Assembly (NCBI RefSeq): GCF_030445035.2
Contig: NC_080676.1
Location: forward strand, 11,322,940 to 11,386,939
Origin: Dasypus novemcinctus
Taxonomy: Eukaryota > Chordata > Mammalia > Cingulata > Dasypodidae
DNA length: 64,000 nucleotides
Direction: 5' to 3'
Shown here: piece by piece, positions 1-13,040 of the stretch
Layout: each line of letters begins with the position of its first letter
Position numbering within the stretch: the stretch's first letter is position 1
The notes under the pieces: model-generated
Databases searched by the model: none
Told to the model about the DNA's origin: nothing
What the model saw: only the letters and a program-made list of their open reading frames with translations
Position numbers and translations under genes: made by a program

Positions 1-112
1 CTCTGCTTGGGCCAGCTTGCCTTCATTAGGAGGCCTCGGGAATTGAACCCTAGAACTCCCATATGGTAGATGGGAGCCCAATCACTTGAGCCACATTCTT
101 TTCCCTGGCCCA
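1..112 (-). repeat. Armadillo DAS-type SINE, truncated by window edge
   Basis: The head lies at the right. Read on the minus strand, it has a tRNA-like promoter block with a B-box-like GGTTCAATTCCC around 48. Only the head end is inside the window. It resembles the divergent subfamily at 31000-31508 more than the common one. Confidence 0.7.
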
Positions 113-2807
<2,695 letters not shown>

Positions 2808-3784
2808 TGAGTATCTTTTTAGATTTGTAGAAAATGTATTTCTATATTGTTATGAGTGAATTAGTACCTATAATAAAACTATAATAAATATTGTCTATTT
2901 TTCCATTAATCATTTAATAGTCATCTTTACATATAGAATCTAAAATAGTAGATCCATTGTCTTTCGTTCTGAAGTCTATTTTAATCAGGGTATTTAATGC
3001 ACTTTTAGAATTTTGAGCAAGACAATTTTTGTTTGTCCTATTATTGCAAGATGTTCAGCATCTCTGCACTTTAAGTATTAAGTGTAAATAGCAACTTTTA
3101 GTCATTGTTACATCCAACAACTCTCTCACATTTTCAAAAACTTCTTAGAAGGTCAGTACTGCTTCTAATTGAGAGTCACTTTAAGTTAATGAACAATTGT
3201 TTTTCTTCTATCTAAAATATCATTAACAATTTGTACAATCAGTTGTGAGGTGGCCAAATTCCTGCTCCCATTTTTAAATAAAATAATGGAGAAGGGGGGT
3301 ATAATTACACATTTGTTGCATTCCTATTATGTACTTACATTCTCTAGTTACTTTGCATGTCGTCATATTTAAAGAATAAGAAATTAGGTTCGTTACTATT
3401 TTACCCTTTAATTTATTAAAATATGTTTTAGAAAGAAAAAAGTATGTTAAAAATATGAATATGTCTTAGAAAATGCCAAAACATTAAAACATATATTTTT
3501 AAAAGATGATGGTTATTGCTCTCTTGAGATTACTAAAGGACACTCAATCACTTGAAGTAACAGACACATGAAGGTGTTTAGGACCAAATCAGCTGAATTA
3601 AATCTACTTAAAGTATAGTGTTTAAAAGCCATTAATTATATACCAAAAAATATCCAAAGAATTGTGGAAAGTATTTGCTTTGCTTGGATTAATAGGTTTT
3701 CTGAATGTCACATTTTTATAAATCAAAGTCAGTGCATTGAGGAAACTTGATATTTGAAGGATTCTGTCATGAACTGTTTATAAA

Positions 3785-4840
3785 ATAGTCATTTATTCAT
3801 TCAATAAATATTTACACCTACTGTATGCCAAACTGTGTTCTAAGTGCTGGCTGAATGAAGTATCAGTGAATAAAACTATGCTCATGGAGTTTACATTCTA
3901 GTGAGGAGAGACAGACAATATGTAAGATAAATAAATAAAATATATAGTATGTTACACAGTTTTTAGGGCTAAGGAGACAAATAAAGGTTGGGCTAGGAAG
4001 TATATATGTGTGACAGCATGCAGTTTTAGACGGAAGGCTAGGGAAGGCCCTACATTCAAGGAAAGACCGAAAGCAATAAGCAAGCCATGAAGATACCTGG
4101 AGGAAGGACATTTGCAGAGAGAGGAAAAGGTAGAGCAGATGCCCTGAGGTGGGAATATGGCCGGCATGTTCAAGAAAAAGCCTGAAGGCCAGTCTGGCTG
4201 CAGTGAAGTGAAAAAGAGGGAGAGTTGTAGGAGATGAGGTCAGAGAGGTAATGGGGATCAGGGGTGTAGCAGTTTGATATGGTTATGAATTCCAAAAATA
4301 GATATTGGATTATGTTTGTAATCTGATCTGTACCTGGGCGTGACTGAGTTATGATTAGGGCATTGAGTCCCCACCCACCAAGGGGTAGGGACTCGCAGAC
4401 AAAAGGCATGGCAAAGAAGGGTTTTCTGATATTGGAGTTTTGATGTTGGTGTTTGATGCTGAAGACTTAAAACTGGAGCCTCAGGAAGTAAGCTCACAGA
4501 AGAAAGAGAAGCCAGCCCCAGGAAGAAAGGAACGTTGAACCCAGAGAGAATAAAGATCCAGGAAGCCTGAACCCTCACAGCCGTCAGCATTTTGCTCCAA
4601 CATGTGAATATAGACTTTAGTGAGGGAAGTAATTTACGCTTTATGGCCTGCTATCTGTAATAATAAATACCCTTTATAAAAACCAACCAATGTCTAGTAT
4701 TTTGCATCAGCACACCTTTGGCTGACTAATGCAAGGGAGTTATGCAGGAAATTGTCGATCCTTATAAGAACTTTGAGCTGTTGAGATTAGGAGCCATGTG
4801 AAGTTTTTTAGAAGAGAAGTGACAAAATCTAATTAGGTTT
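3785..4840 (+). repeat. Ancient mammalian interspersed repeat split by an LTR
   Basis: The left part (3785-4264) begins with 'attcattcaataaatattt' and ends with 'ggagatgaggtcagagaggta'. The right part (4739-4840) continues the same repeat with 'gtgaagttttttagaagaga'. This is a very common old mammalian repeat, which I recognise by its text but cannot name safely. The LTR at 4265-4733 landed inside it. Confidence 0.6.
4265..4733 (+). repeat. Solo LTR, ERVL-like, copy 1
   Basis: Begins TGTAGCAGTTTGATATGG and ends GGCTGACTAATGCA, the TG...CA form of an LTR. The flanks agg(g)g at 4260-4264 and aggga at 4734-4738 match at 4 of 5 bases, suggesting a 5-bp target duplication. AATAAATACCC near 4664 is a plausible poly(A) signal. 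A second copy in the opposite orientation lies at 19062-19587 with an exact 5-bp duplication. Confidence 0.75.
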
Positions 4841-5026
4841 GACCAGCATCATACAAGCTGCTGCTATGTTGAGAATAGAGAAAAGGTGGCAAGGGGCTGA
4901 ACAGTTGGGAATAATTTATCTTCCTTTAAGTCTATGTCTTTCTTTAAGGCGTATCTGTACTGTGGATGGAGATCAACCTCATTTATTGTATAAAATATTA
5001 TTCTTGGATGGTCAAAGTTTTCTTGA

Positions 5027-5368
<342 letters not shown>

Positions 5369-5492
5369 TAAGAACTGAGAAATCATATTTTTAAATTAAG
5401 TATAGGTTTTTAAAATATTAGTAGTGTACCGTAATTGTAAATCATGAACCTAATTTTTGCCTACAAGGTGTGGAAACATTTGAACAGTTTAA

Positions 5493-5783
<291 letters not shown>

Positions 5784-5889
5784 TAAGAGTTGGAATTGCA
5801 ATGTGAAGTTTTCACAACTCGTAATCTCAGGAATTTACTAAAGCATAAATACACAAGTTCTTTGGGAGCTAGTGTGACTGATTTTTTTC

Positions 5890-5950
5890 CCACTGCTGTA
5901 TCCCTAGTGCATGGCATATTATCTAACATAAAGTAGATATTTATTGGGAT
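5890..5950 (+). repeat. L2 3' end fragment
   Basis: The text 'cactgctgtatccctagtgc' through 'agtagatatttattgggat' matches the usual end of a LINE-2 element. It is very short and decayed. Confidence 0.5.
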
Positions 5951-6100
5951 AGAGGGAGAAAGGTGTGATTTTTAAAGTTTTCAGATTTCCTCCAAATATG
6001 ACGGCTTTTCTCACAGTTTTAAAACATGGGGACAACTATTCTGTGAGTATAGATAAAGAATGACCACTGCAATTAAGCTCATATTTTCTATGACTTTTCT

Positions 6101-6437
6101 TGGCAAACTTTTTCTGTAAAGGGCCAGATAATAAATATTTTCGGCTTTGCAGGTCAAGGGGGAAATCATGGATGTTTTATATATATTGACAATATTCAAA
6201 ATATAACAATAACTGAGTATAATTTTGTTGTTGTTAATAATACAGGTCTATTAAAGAGAAGGATGGAATTCCTTTTGCCAGGGGCTTGGGGTGGGGGATA
6301 ACATTTTGCTTAATTGAGATTCAGTTAGTGCCCCCAATCATCAAAGTGATTGCATATGTTCATCTGTAAGAACCATTCTTACCTGGCAAACAAGATGCAA
6401 GCCGTATTTGGCTTATGAATCGTAGTTGGCTGATCCA
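6101..6437 (+). repeat. Fossil hAT/Charlie-type DNA transposon
   Basis: The left end carries 'tggcaaactttttctgtaaa' then 'gggccagataataaatattt'. The right end has the reverse-complement style 'cgtagttggctgatcc'. The middle is decayed or interrupted. It lies inside the last TRPC1 intron. Confidence 0.5.
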
Positions 6438-6591
6438 TGCTATAAACTCAGGTTTCACAAATGGATTTTTAAATCAAGATAAGGGTGTATAAAACAAGTG
6501 TATAGGCTATATTTGTTTTAAATAAGTCTAAATTGAATATTTTTTAACATATAGTGGCAAAAATACAGCCTAATGCAACATTAAAAGATAG

Positions 6592-6909
<318 letters not shown>

Positions 6910-8589
6910 CCATTTTCTAAACCATGTAGAGAATAATTTTCAATAGTAAATCTGAAAGACTGTGTTTGCATAACTTGTATAAGGTATATATTGAAATAAA
7001 GAAATATGTAAAAGCCATTCTTTAAAATATTTATAGCATAAATATATGTTATATAAAATATGTATATAGAATTAGTTTTTTAAAACTCTGTTAGTGATTT
7101 TTTGCAGGAGCAATACAGATTAAGTAGATAGATGTTATTAGCATGCGGCTTGATTTTCTTATTTGGACAGTGCTTTTACATTTTCTTTTTATGTTTAAGA
7201 GGGACAGGTATAACTGTACACATTGCCCAGAAGGTTTTTGTAAAATGGAGATCAGCAATCATGAGATACAGTTGAAATATAGAAGTCATGATTTTTGAAA
7301 TCTCTGTTTTAGGAACTCACATATAGTTGAGTGTTTATTGTTTAGGAGTATAATTTCATCTAAAATAATAGTCTTTTTTCCTTTCTTATTTTGTTATAAT
7401 TTTAAGCAGCAAAGTAAAAAAATCTAATGAATATTTGAATCTATGTCTGTAAATTTAAAGTCACTTCAGTTTTTTTTTATATTTATTTTTACGTGATTGC
7501 TGTCACTTTATATTTTTAATTTTGCTCTTTTCACTTAGTATTTTATATATACATTTCCATGTATTAACATAATCCATATATTTGAATTTTTATATAATTA
7601 TGTATTTTTTGAAAAATATATTTAAGTAGGTGTTTTAATTTTATATTTATTGATTATGTTTATAGGCTTTCATAACTGCTTCTCTAAGGTTAGGTATTTG
7701 GTTCTTTTAATTTTTCCTTACATAATATAATAGTGTTAAAAATTTTCTTCAATTTGGGGTGAATGTCCATAGTTACAAAAATAACTAAACATAAGGGTTT
7801 GGAATATATCATTTCTGGCACAACCTGTTTTATTTTTGTAAGTGTTGGGAGGCCCTTAGGTATAAGGATTTATTTTATATTTGGACTAATGTTCTTAAGG
7901 CCATCTTCCAAAGTATTTTCCATAGAATTTAACGAAGCTTCTATATGAGTGACTTCATGTTTCTCTGTGGATCATTTTTGCTACTTAAGATGAAAAGCAT
8001 TGATTTTTTTTTTTAAAAGTGGAGAATAAAATATGTATTTAAATTTTTTTCAGTTTTCACATAAGGGATGTAGTTTAAAATGTGGATAGGCTATTGCTTA
8101 TATATTCTTGCAGCATTTCCAGTTTAGAGGGTATCACCTAATTATAATTTCTTTATAATTGTCTTCTTAACTGAATTTCGGATAGTATAAAGGCCACAGG
8201 GTGCAGGTAGCCCTTGGTCAATAAATGCCACTGATCCAGGGATCATTGTCCAGATGTGTTAATATTATGTTTCATCTTGCTTTTTATTTTCTGTTTCTTA
8301 ATTTCCAAATTGTAAGTGTTCCCTCTTTTGGGGAAATTCTTATAAAATTGTTTATTGTAGAGTTATATATTTTGTCTACTAAGGGATTATGCACTTCCCA
8401 ACTGGGATTTTACAACAGGATTTTTAGTCATTCTAAAAAAATACTTAATTATTAAAATATTAATAGAGTGCCTACTGTATGCATGAGTTGCTTATAAGGT
8501 ATATTTTGAATGACAGACTATTGTAAGATATCCGTGAATAAAACTTGGTATTAGATTACAAATTGACACAGAGTCTATCCATTGTATTA
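6910..8589 (+). other. TRPC1: TRPC1 3' UTR and downstream flank
   Basis: AT-rich, no coding signal. AATAAA hexamers at 6995-7000, 8025-8030 and 8537-8542 are candidate poly(A) signals; the sequence alone does not show which is used. Around 7480-7770 the text resembles a decayed L1 3' tail, at low confidence. Confidence 0.6.
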
Positions 8590-8847
8590 TCATATTTTTA
8601 TTGAGAAATAATTCACATACTAAAATATTCAGCCTTTTAAAGTCTGCAAGTCAATGTTTGTTTGTTTTGATAGTCACAAAGTTGTGTAACCATCACCACT
8701 ATCTGATTGCAGAACATTTTCATTATCCCACAAAGAAACCCCTACCAATTAGCAGTCACTCTCCCAAACCTTGACCCATTCTGGACATTTCATATAAATT
8801 ATACAATATGTGGCCTTTGTGTTTGGCCTCTTTAACTTAATAAAATG
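8590..8847 (-). repeat. L1 3' end fragment, left half (split by ERV1)
   Basis: Old L1 3' region ('ttattgagaaataattcaca', 'cacaaagttgtgtaaccatc'). It continues seamlessly at 16682 once the provirus and one copy of its AAAATG duplication are set aside, so it marks the insertion site. Confidence 0.75.
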
Positions 8848-9308
8848 TGTGGCTGAGCGTGAGGGTCTCGTCCTCGCTCGGGCCCAAGAGTCGGGGGGGC
8901 TTGCTCCTGCCAAACCACCGGCGGGGGGTGCCCCAAGAGGGAGCACCGGTTCTCCAGGCGTGGGGGACGCGTGGTTGGGGAAAAACCACGGAGACCGCTT
9001 GAGCGCAAGAACAGGTCTGCTTTATTACGGAAGTACACTTGGTTATATAGGGTTGGGTAGAGGGAGGAGTAAGATATAGGGAGGGCTAGCTGAGAGGTTT
9101 GGAATAGGGGAGGGGAAAGGGGGAGTGAGAGCTGGCCGGATGTTGGGCTAGGCGGGAGATAGAAAGGGGGAGGGCAGCGCCGGCCAGCCGCTAGCAGCAA
9201 AGGCCTAGTCAGGCGTGGTCACCTTATCTAGGCCCAGTGGGCAGAGGCGGTATCACTTCTTGCCGCACCGTTTGCTACTGTGGCAAGCCGGGTGCCCTTC
9301 CTCCCACA
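8848..9308 (-). repeat. ERV1 3' LTR
   Basis: Plus-strand ends are TGTGGCTGAG and CTTCCTCCCACA. On the minus strand it has a TATATAA box (9043-9049) and AATAAA (9021-9026) just downstream, which implies a short R region as in many betaretroviruses. U5 lies toward 8848. If active, the promoter would transcribe leftward, antisense to the TRPC1 3' end. It differs from the 5' LTR only in a G/C in the 'gcagcgccgg' block and a C/T in 'gtggtcacc'. Confidence 0.95.
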
Positions 9309-9597
9309 TTTCCCCCTTTGTTTTTATTAAGCTCCTCCAAAAAGCTTGATTTGAGGCGGGAGGGGGACTGTGCCTGTCTTAGGTCGGGATTGCGCCCAGC
9401 CGGGCAATGCCCGTGCCACACAGGCCAGTCTTACCCGTCATGGGGAAGCGCGGCAGCAAAAGGCCGTGTCCCTGCCTTAGGTTGACTGGCGGGCCGATCC
9501 CGTTGCCCGTCATTGGCTAACCAGTCCAGCGCCTCGATGGAATGTTGGCGGCCTTAGATAAACAGGGCGGGGGAGGGGAAAGGGTAAGGGTAAGGGG
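9309..9597 (-). promoter_or_regulatory. ERV1 polypurine tract and structured env-LTR region
   Basis: Next to the LTR the minus strand reads CAAAGGGGGAAA (9309-9320), a clear polypurine tract for plus-strand priming. Further right are a potential hairpin (arms CGGGATTGC at 9385-9393 and GCAATGCCCG at 9404-9413, one bulged base) and a repeated CCCGTCAT at 9434-9441 and 9506-9513. Type D retroviruses keep their RNA export element in this position, so a related role is possible but unproven. Confidence 0.6.
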
Positions 9598-11736
9598 TTA
9601 GGATGGGCGGTGAGAAGGGGTAGGGGCAGGGGAGCTGGGGCTTGGGTGCGTTGAGAGGCGGCTGGCCATTTGGGGAGGACGGCAATTAATGGAGACTCCT
9701 GGTGCGTCTTCGTCGGTGGTGCGGATTCGCTGGTACCGGACCTGGATGGGCTTACTAAGGACAGAGTTAACTTGATTTTTGACAAGCCGGACAATTCGCC
9801 TGATGATCCAGGGTCCTAGGGCTAATAGGAGGACAAGGGTGAGGAGCAGGCCTAGAAAGGGGAGAAAGTAAGAAAGGATTCCATTGGGCAGCCCCCAAGA
9901 GAAAGACCATCCGGCTTCACATTCCTGCTTTCTCTTGCGGAGGCCCTCCCTAACTTGTGCAAGGTTATCTCGAATGAGGCCAGAGTGGTTAGCATAGAAG
10001 CAGCATTCTTCTTCTAACGCTGTGCAGAGCCCCCCTTCTTTTAGGAGGAGGAGGTTTAGGCCCCTGTGGTTTTGGAGAACGACTTTAGACAGGGAGTTGA
10101 GAGATGTTTCAAGGTGGGCCATGGAAGTCTCAAGGCGGGCGATGTCTGCATTGACAGCTTGCCTAAGGGTTGAAAAGGAGTTATCTTGGAGGCTGAGAGC
10201 TGCAGCTCCAGTGGCTGCGCCGGCAAGACCTAGAAGGGTGGCAATTGTGATGGCGGTGAAGATTTCCTGTTTCTGCTCGTGCTGTGGGGAGCTGAAGTGC
10301 TGCCAGGAGTCAAAGAATTGGTTATCAGTATAAAAGAGAACACGGGGAGCAATGAGTATGAGCACACAGGTGTCGCTGGTGGAGTTAAGGGTTTGAACAT
10401 TGAGACATGGAGTGAGGCCGGAGGAAGAACATAGCCATTTGGTGTTATTAGGGGGAATTAGGAACTTGGCGGCTGCATTAGGGGTGTGAGTTAGGCTGCA
10501 GAGGGACCGCATGGAGGGGAGAACTTTGCCGCCAATTTTTATTATACAGAGTCCAGTCTGGGAAACTGATCGGAGGGTGAGTCCTCTTTTTGTTTGGTTC
10601 CAATTGCAAGAGGTACCAGTGGAGTCTGGGGAGGTGCGATAGGCGCCGTTGGTAGCTATGGCTTCATAGAAGGGAGCCGCGGCGGAGAAGCAGAGCCAGC
10701 AACGTTGTGTAAGGTTGGGCTGGGATAAGTTTAAGGAGATAAATGATGCGTTGAGGAGGGCTACAAGAGGGTTGGGGGGTGGCAGGGTTTGGCGGTGGGG
10801 AGGATACCTAGTGATGGAAGGATTTAGGGTGGTAGCAGGAGGAGAAGGAGAAACAGAGGGAGGAGGGGGAGGCCGTGCGTGGGGAGGATTGAGAACTTGA
10901 TTTGGGCCCACGGCAGCGGATTGTGTGCGGATTGAATTTTTCTTTATAATGAAAAAGGCACCGTAATCATAGTTGCTCATGTAAAGTCGGGCTCCCCAGG
11001 TGTGGCCCTGTAGCCAACCTGCATTTTCAGGGTTTTTGACAGTGAACGTAATGCTGCTCCAGTAGGGCTTAATGCTGCTCCTGTGACTTTTATCCTTAAA
11101 AGAAAGGGAGAGGTAGGGGTCCCTATTGGGAGCTCCCGACCATCCGTGGGCCATGGTTTCGCACCCCCAGGAGGGGCAGTAATAGTGCGCTGGGTCATGG
11201 CAGCCTCTGGCCGTGGAAGGACAAATATAGAAGCCTGAGACTTCATGATTATAGGGGCCATTAAGGCCTGTAAGTGAGCTGTACCAACACCAGTGAGTAT
11301 TGTGTGTAATGTCTTGAAGGGAACCACCACTGGCGAAAGGAAGGTTGGCAAGATTACATATGTGCACTGTGAAGGAGGGAGCACCCGCAGTAATGTTATT
11401 AGCGAGGAACTTTTCCTGCTGCCAAAGAGAGAGTGTCCAGTTAAAGGGCTGATGGCTTATACTAGCCTGGTCCGTAGTGGAGGGGAGCAGAGCTAACATG
11501 AAAAGCAGGAGAGAGTGTAGATTTTTAGGTTTTTTGTTTGAAGCTAAGGCGCGAACAGCAAGCTGTACTAGCTGTCCAAGGAGGAGGGTGTCATGAGCTA
11601 GATCTGCGGCCATATTTAGCCTCTCCATCTGATGGGCGAGTGCTCTCATCATCCGTCGTTGGAACCTGCTGCTGGCCGGTGGCGGGTTTGACGTTTTTTT
11701 TTTTTTTTTCGGGGATCCAGAGCGGCTGGGAGGCAT
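9598..11736 (-). CDS. env: ERV1 env, gammaretroviral-type (type D) envelope, open
   Basis: The reading frame is open from 11898; the first good start is the methionine at 11736, giving 712 residues to the stop at 9598. The first ~48 residues overlap the end of pol in another frame and include a lysine run (residues 9-14) encoded by a 16-base A tract. A leucine-rich stretch follows (51-64), then a hydrophobic signal-like segment (about 73-87). SU carries CWLC (346-349), a proline-rich hinge and many N-x-S/T sites. TM has a hydrophobic fusion-peptide-like segment (about 493-516), a CX6CC motif (C571, C578, C579), a membrane span (about 621-642) and a ~70-residue tail. No R-X-K/R-R processing site is visible at the SU/TM junction (487-492), where the sequence is EQKQ. 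Whether the protein is made or processed is unknown. Confidence 0.9.
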   Translation of the reverse strand: MPPSRSGSPKKKKKTSNPPPASSRFQRRMMRALAHQMERLNMAADLAHDTLLLGQLVQLAVRALASNKKPKNLHSLLLFMLALLPSTTDQASISHQPFNWTLSLWQQEKFLANNITAGAPSFTVHICNLANLPFASGGSLQDITHNTHWCWYSSLTGLNGPYNHEVSGFYICPSTARGCHDPAHYYCPSWGCETMAHGWSGAPNRDPYLSLSFKDKSHRSSIKPYWSSITFTVKNPENAGWLQGHTWGARLYMSNYDYGAFFIIKKNSIRTQSAAVGPNQVLNPPHARPPPPPSVSPSPPATTLNPSITRYPPHRQTLPPPNPLVALLNASFISLNLSQPNLTQRCWLCFSAAAPFYEAIATNGAYRTSPDSTGTSCNWNQTKRGLTLRSVSQTGLCIIKIGGKVLPSMRSLCSLTHTPNAAAKFLIPPNNTKWLCSSSGLTPCLNVQTLNSTSDTCVLILIAPRVLFYTDNQFFDSWQHFSSPQHEQKQEIFTAITIATLLGLAGAATGAAALSLQDNSFSTLRQAVNADIARLETSMAHLETSLNSLSKVVLQNHRGLNLLLLKEGGLCTALEEECCFYANHSGLIRDNLAQVREGLRKRKQECEAGWSFSWGLPNGILSYFLPFLGLLLTLVLLLALGPWIIRRIVRLVKNQVNSVLSKPIQVRYQRIRTTDEDAPGVSINCRPPQMASRLSTHPSPSSPAPTPSHRPS

Positions 11737-13040
11737 TTTCTGGAAAGACACAAGCAAACCCTCTGCCTTGGGTGAGAAGGGGACTGGGTCCCTGCCAATT
11801 GTTTGTTTCTGGGTCCTTCCAAAACACCATCGGGGCAACTGTTGGTGCGTAGGAGGGGCCCCAATGCTTATGGAGGGGGGAAAGACCGTTTTTATCAAAG
11901 GAGAGGAGGTTTATGTGAATGAGGCAGGCAGTGATAATGTCGCCTGGTTGACTATGTGGGCGTAGATCCTTCTCTTATTGAATTTGCACTTTGAGCTGGC
12001 GGTGGATGCATTCTACTATAGCCTGCCCCTGGGGGTTGTATGGAATGCCGAAGTGGTGAGTAATGTTGTAGAGCTGGAGAAATGCAGCGAATGAGGAGCT
12101 GCGATACCTAGGCCTATTATTGGTTTTAACATCCCAAGGAACCCCCATGAATAAGATGGCTTGCCGCAATGCTTTAATGCAATGCTTGGCTGTTTCCCCC
12201 GGTAAGGGGACAGCGTAGCAAAGGTGAGAAAAGATGTTGACTGTGACATGGACATACTTGAGGCGCCCAAATGACCGCACATGGGTGACGTCTATTTGCC
12301 ATCGGGAGTTTGGCTTGAGGCCGCGGGGGTTGACCCCTTGTGGCTGCAACGGTCCAAGCGGCAAGAAGGGGGCGCATGTTTTACAGGCGTGCACCAAATG
12401 CTTGCACGTTTCCTTGGGGAGGCCCGGCAAAAGATGTTGAAGTGAGGCCGCTGAAAAGTGGAACTTAGAATGGAGAAGTTTGGCTTGATTGACCAAGTCT
12501 CCGACAGTGGCTATTGTATGGGTGGAGACGGTTTGGTCGGCAGCAGAATTACCCATGGCTAGAGGCCCGGGCAGCCCTGAATGGCTGCGAATATGAGAAA
12601 TGTACCATGGCTGTGTGCGGAGCTCGAGCTCTCGCTGCAAGGCACAGAGTGCTTGATCAATGGGCGTGTCATGTGGAAAGAAAACAGCGTGGGCAATAAC
12701 TGAACAAACTTGCAGGGCGTACTATCAGTGAAGATGTTGACGGGCTCATTGCCGTGGTGTTGGAAGGCAGTGAGGATGGCTAGTAGCTCGCCCACCTGAA
12801 CCGATCCGGGATGGGTTTGGCAGTAAATGGTTGGCAAGTCACGGCTGGGAGAGTAGGCAATATAAGCAAACTTGGTCTTAGAGGCGTCCGTGAAGACAGT
12901 AGTGGAGTTGGAGAGAGGCTTGGAGCCAGGGAAAGGGTGGTATAGTGGGGAGAGGGGGAGCCTTGTGAGGCCCTGGAGCAACTTGTGTGTGTGTGGGGTA
13001 ATGGCAGTCAAAGGTCCCGTGGAAGATTTCTAGAAGAATT
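11591..13040 (-). pseudogene. pol: ERV1 pol remnant: RNase H and integrase, broken
   Basis: It matches the ERV2 polymerase from the connection domain onward. RNase H is readable in one frame (TTVFTDASKT, GELLAIL, NIFTDST). The frame changes near 13010 and again near 12640. Integrase (12640 down) keeps the zinc-binding H-H-C-C set and the first catalytic D (WQIDVTHV). The second catalytic position reads TNN where ERV2 has TDN, and the E is kept (AIVEC). A nonsense codon follows near 11972, after which the C-terminal domain is open to 11591. The product would be inactive on several counts. Confidence 0.9.

Noticed and set aside
4258..4590. 110-codon minus-strand frame with similarity to a frame at 19207-19497
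   Set aside because: The shared peptide arises because both overlap copies of the same LTR, not a gene.
8832..9200. 122-codon minus-strand frame (and its copy at 16124-16567) in the ERV1 LTR
   Set aside because: Considered as a superantigen-like LTR gene because betaretroviral LTRs can carry one. It is proline-rich, starts in U3, crosses TATA and poly(A) sites and runs into flanking L1, so it is more likely a composition effect.
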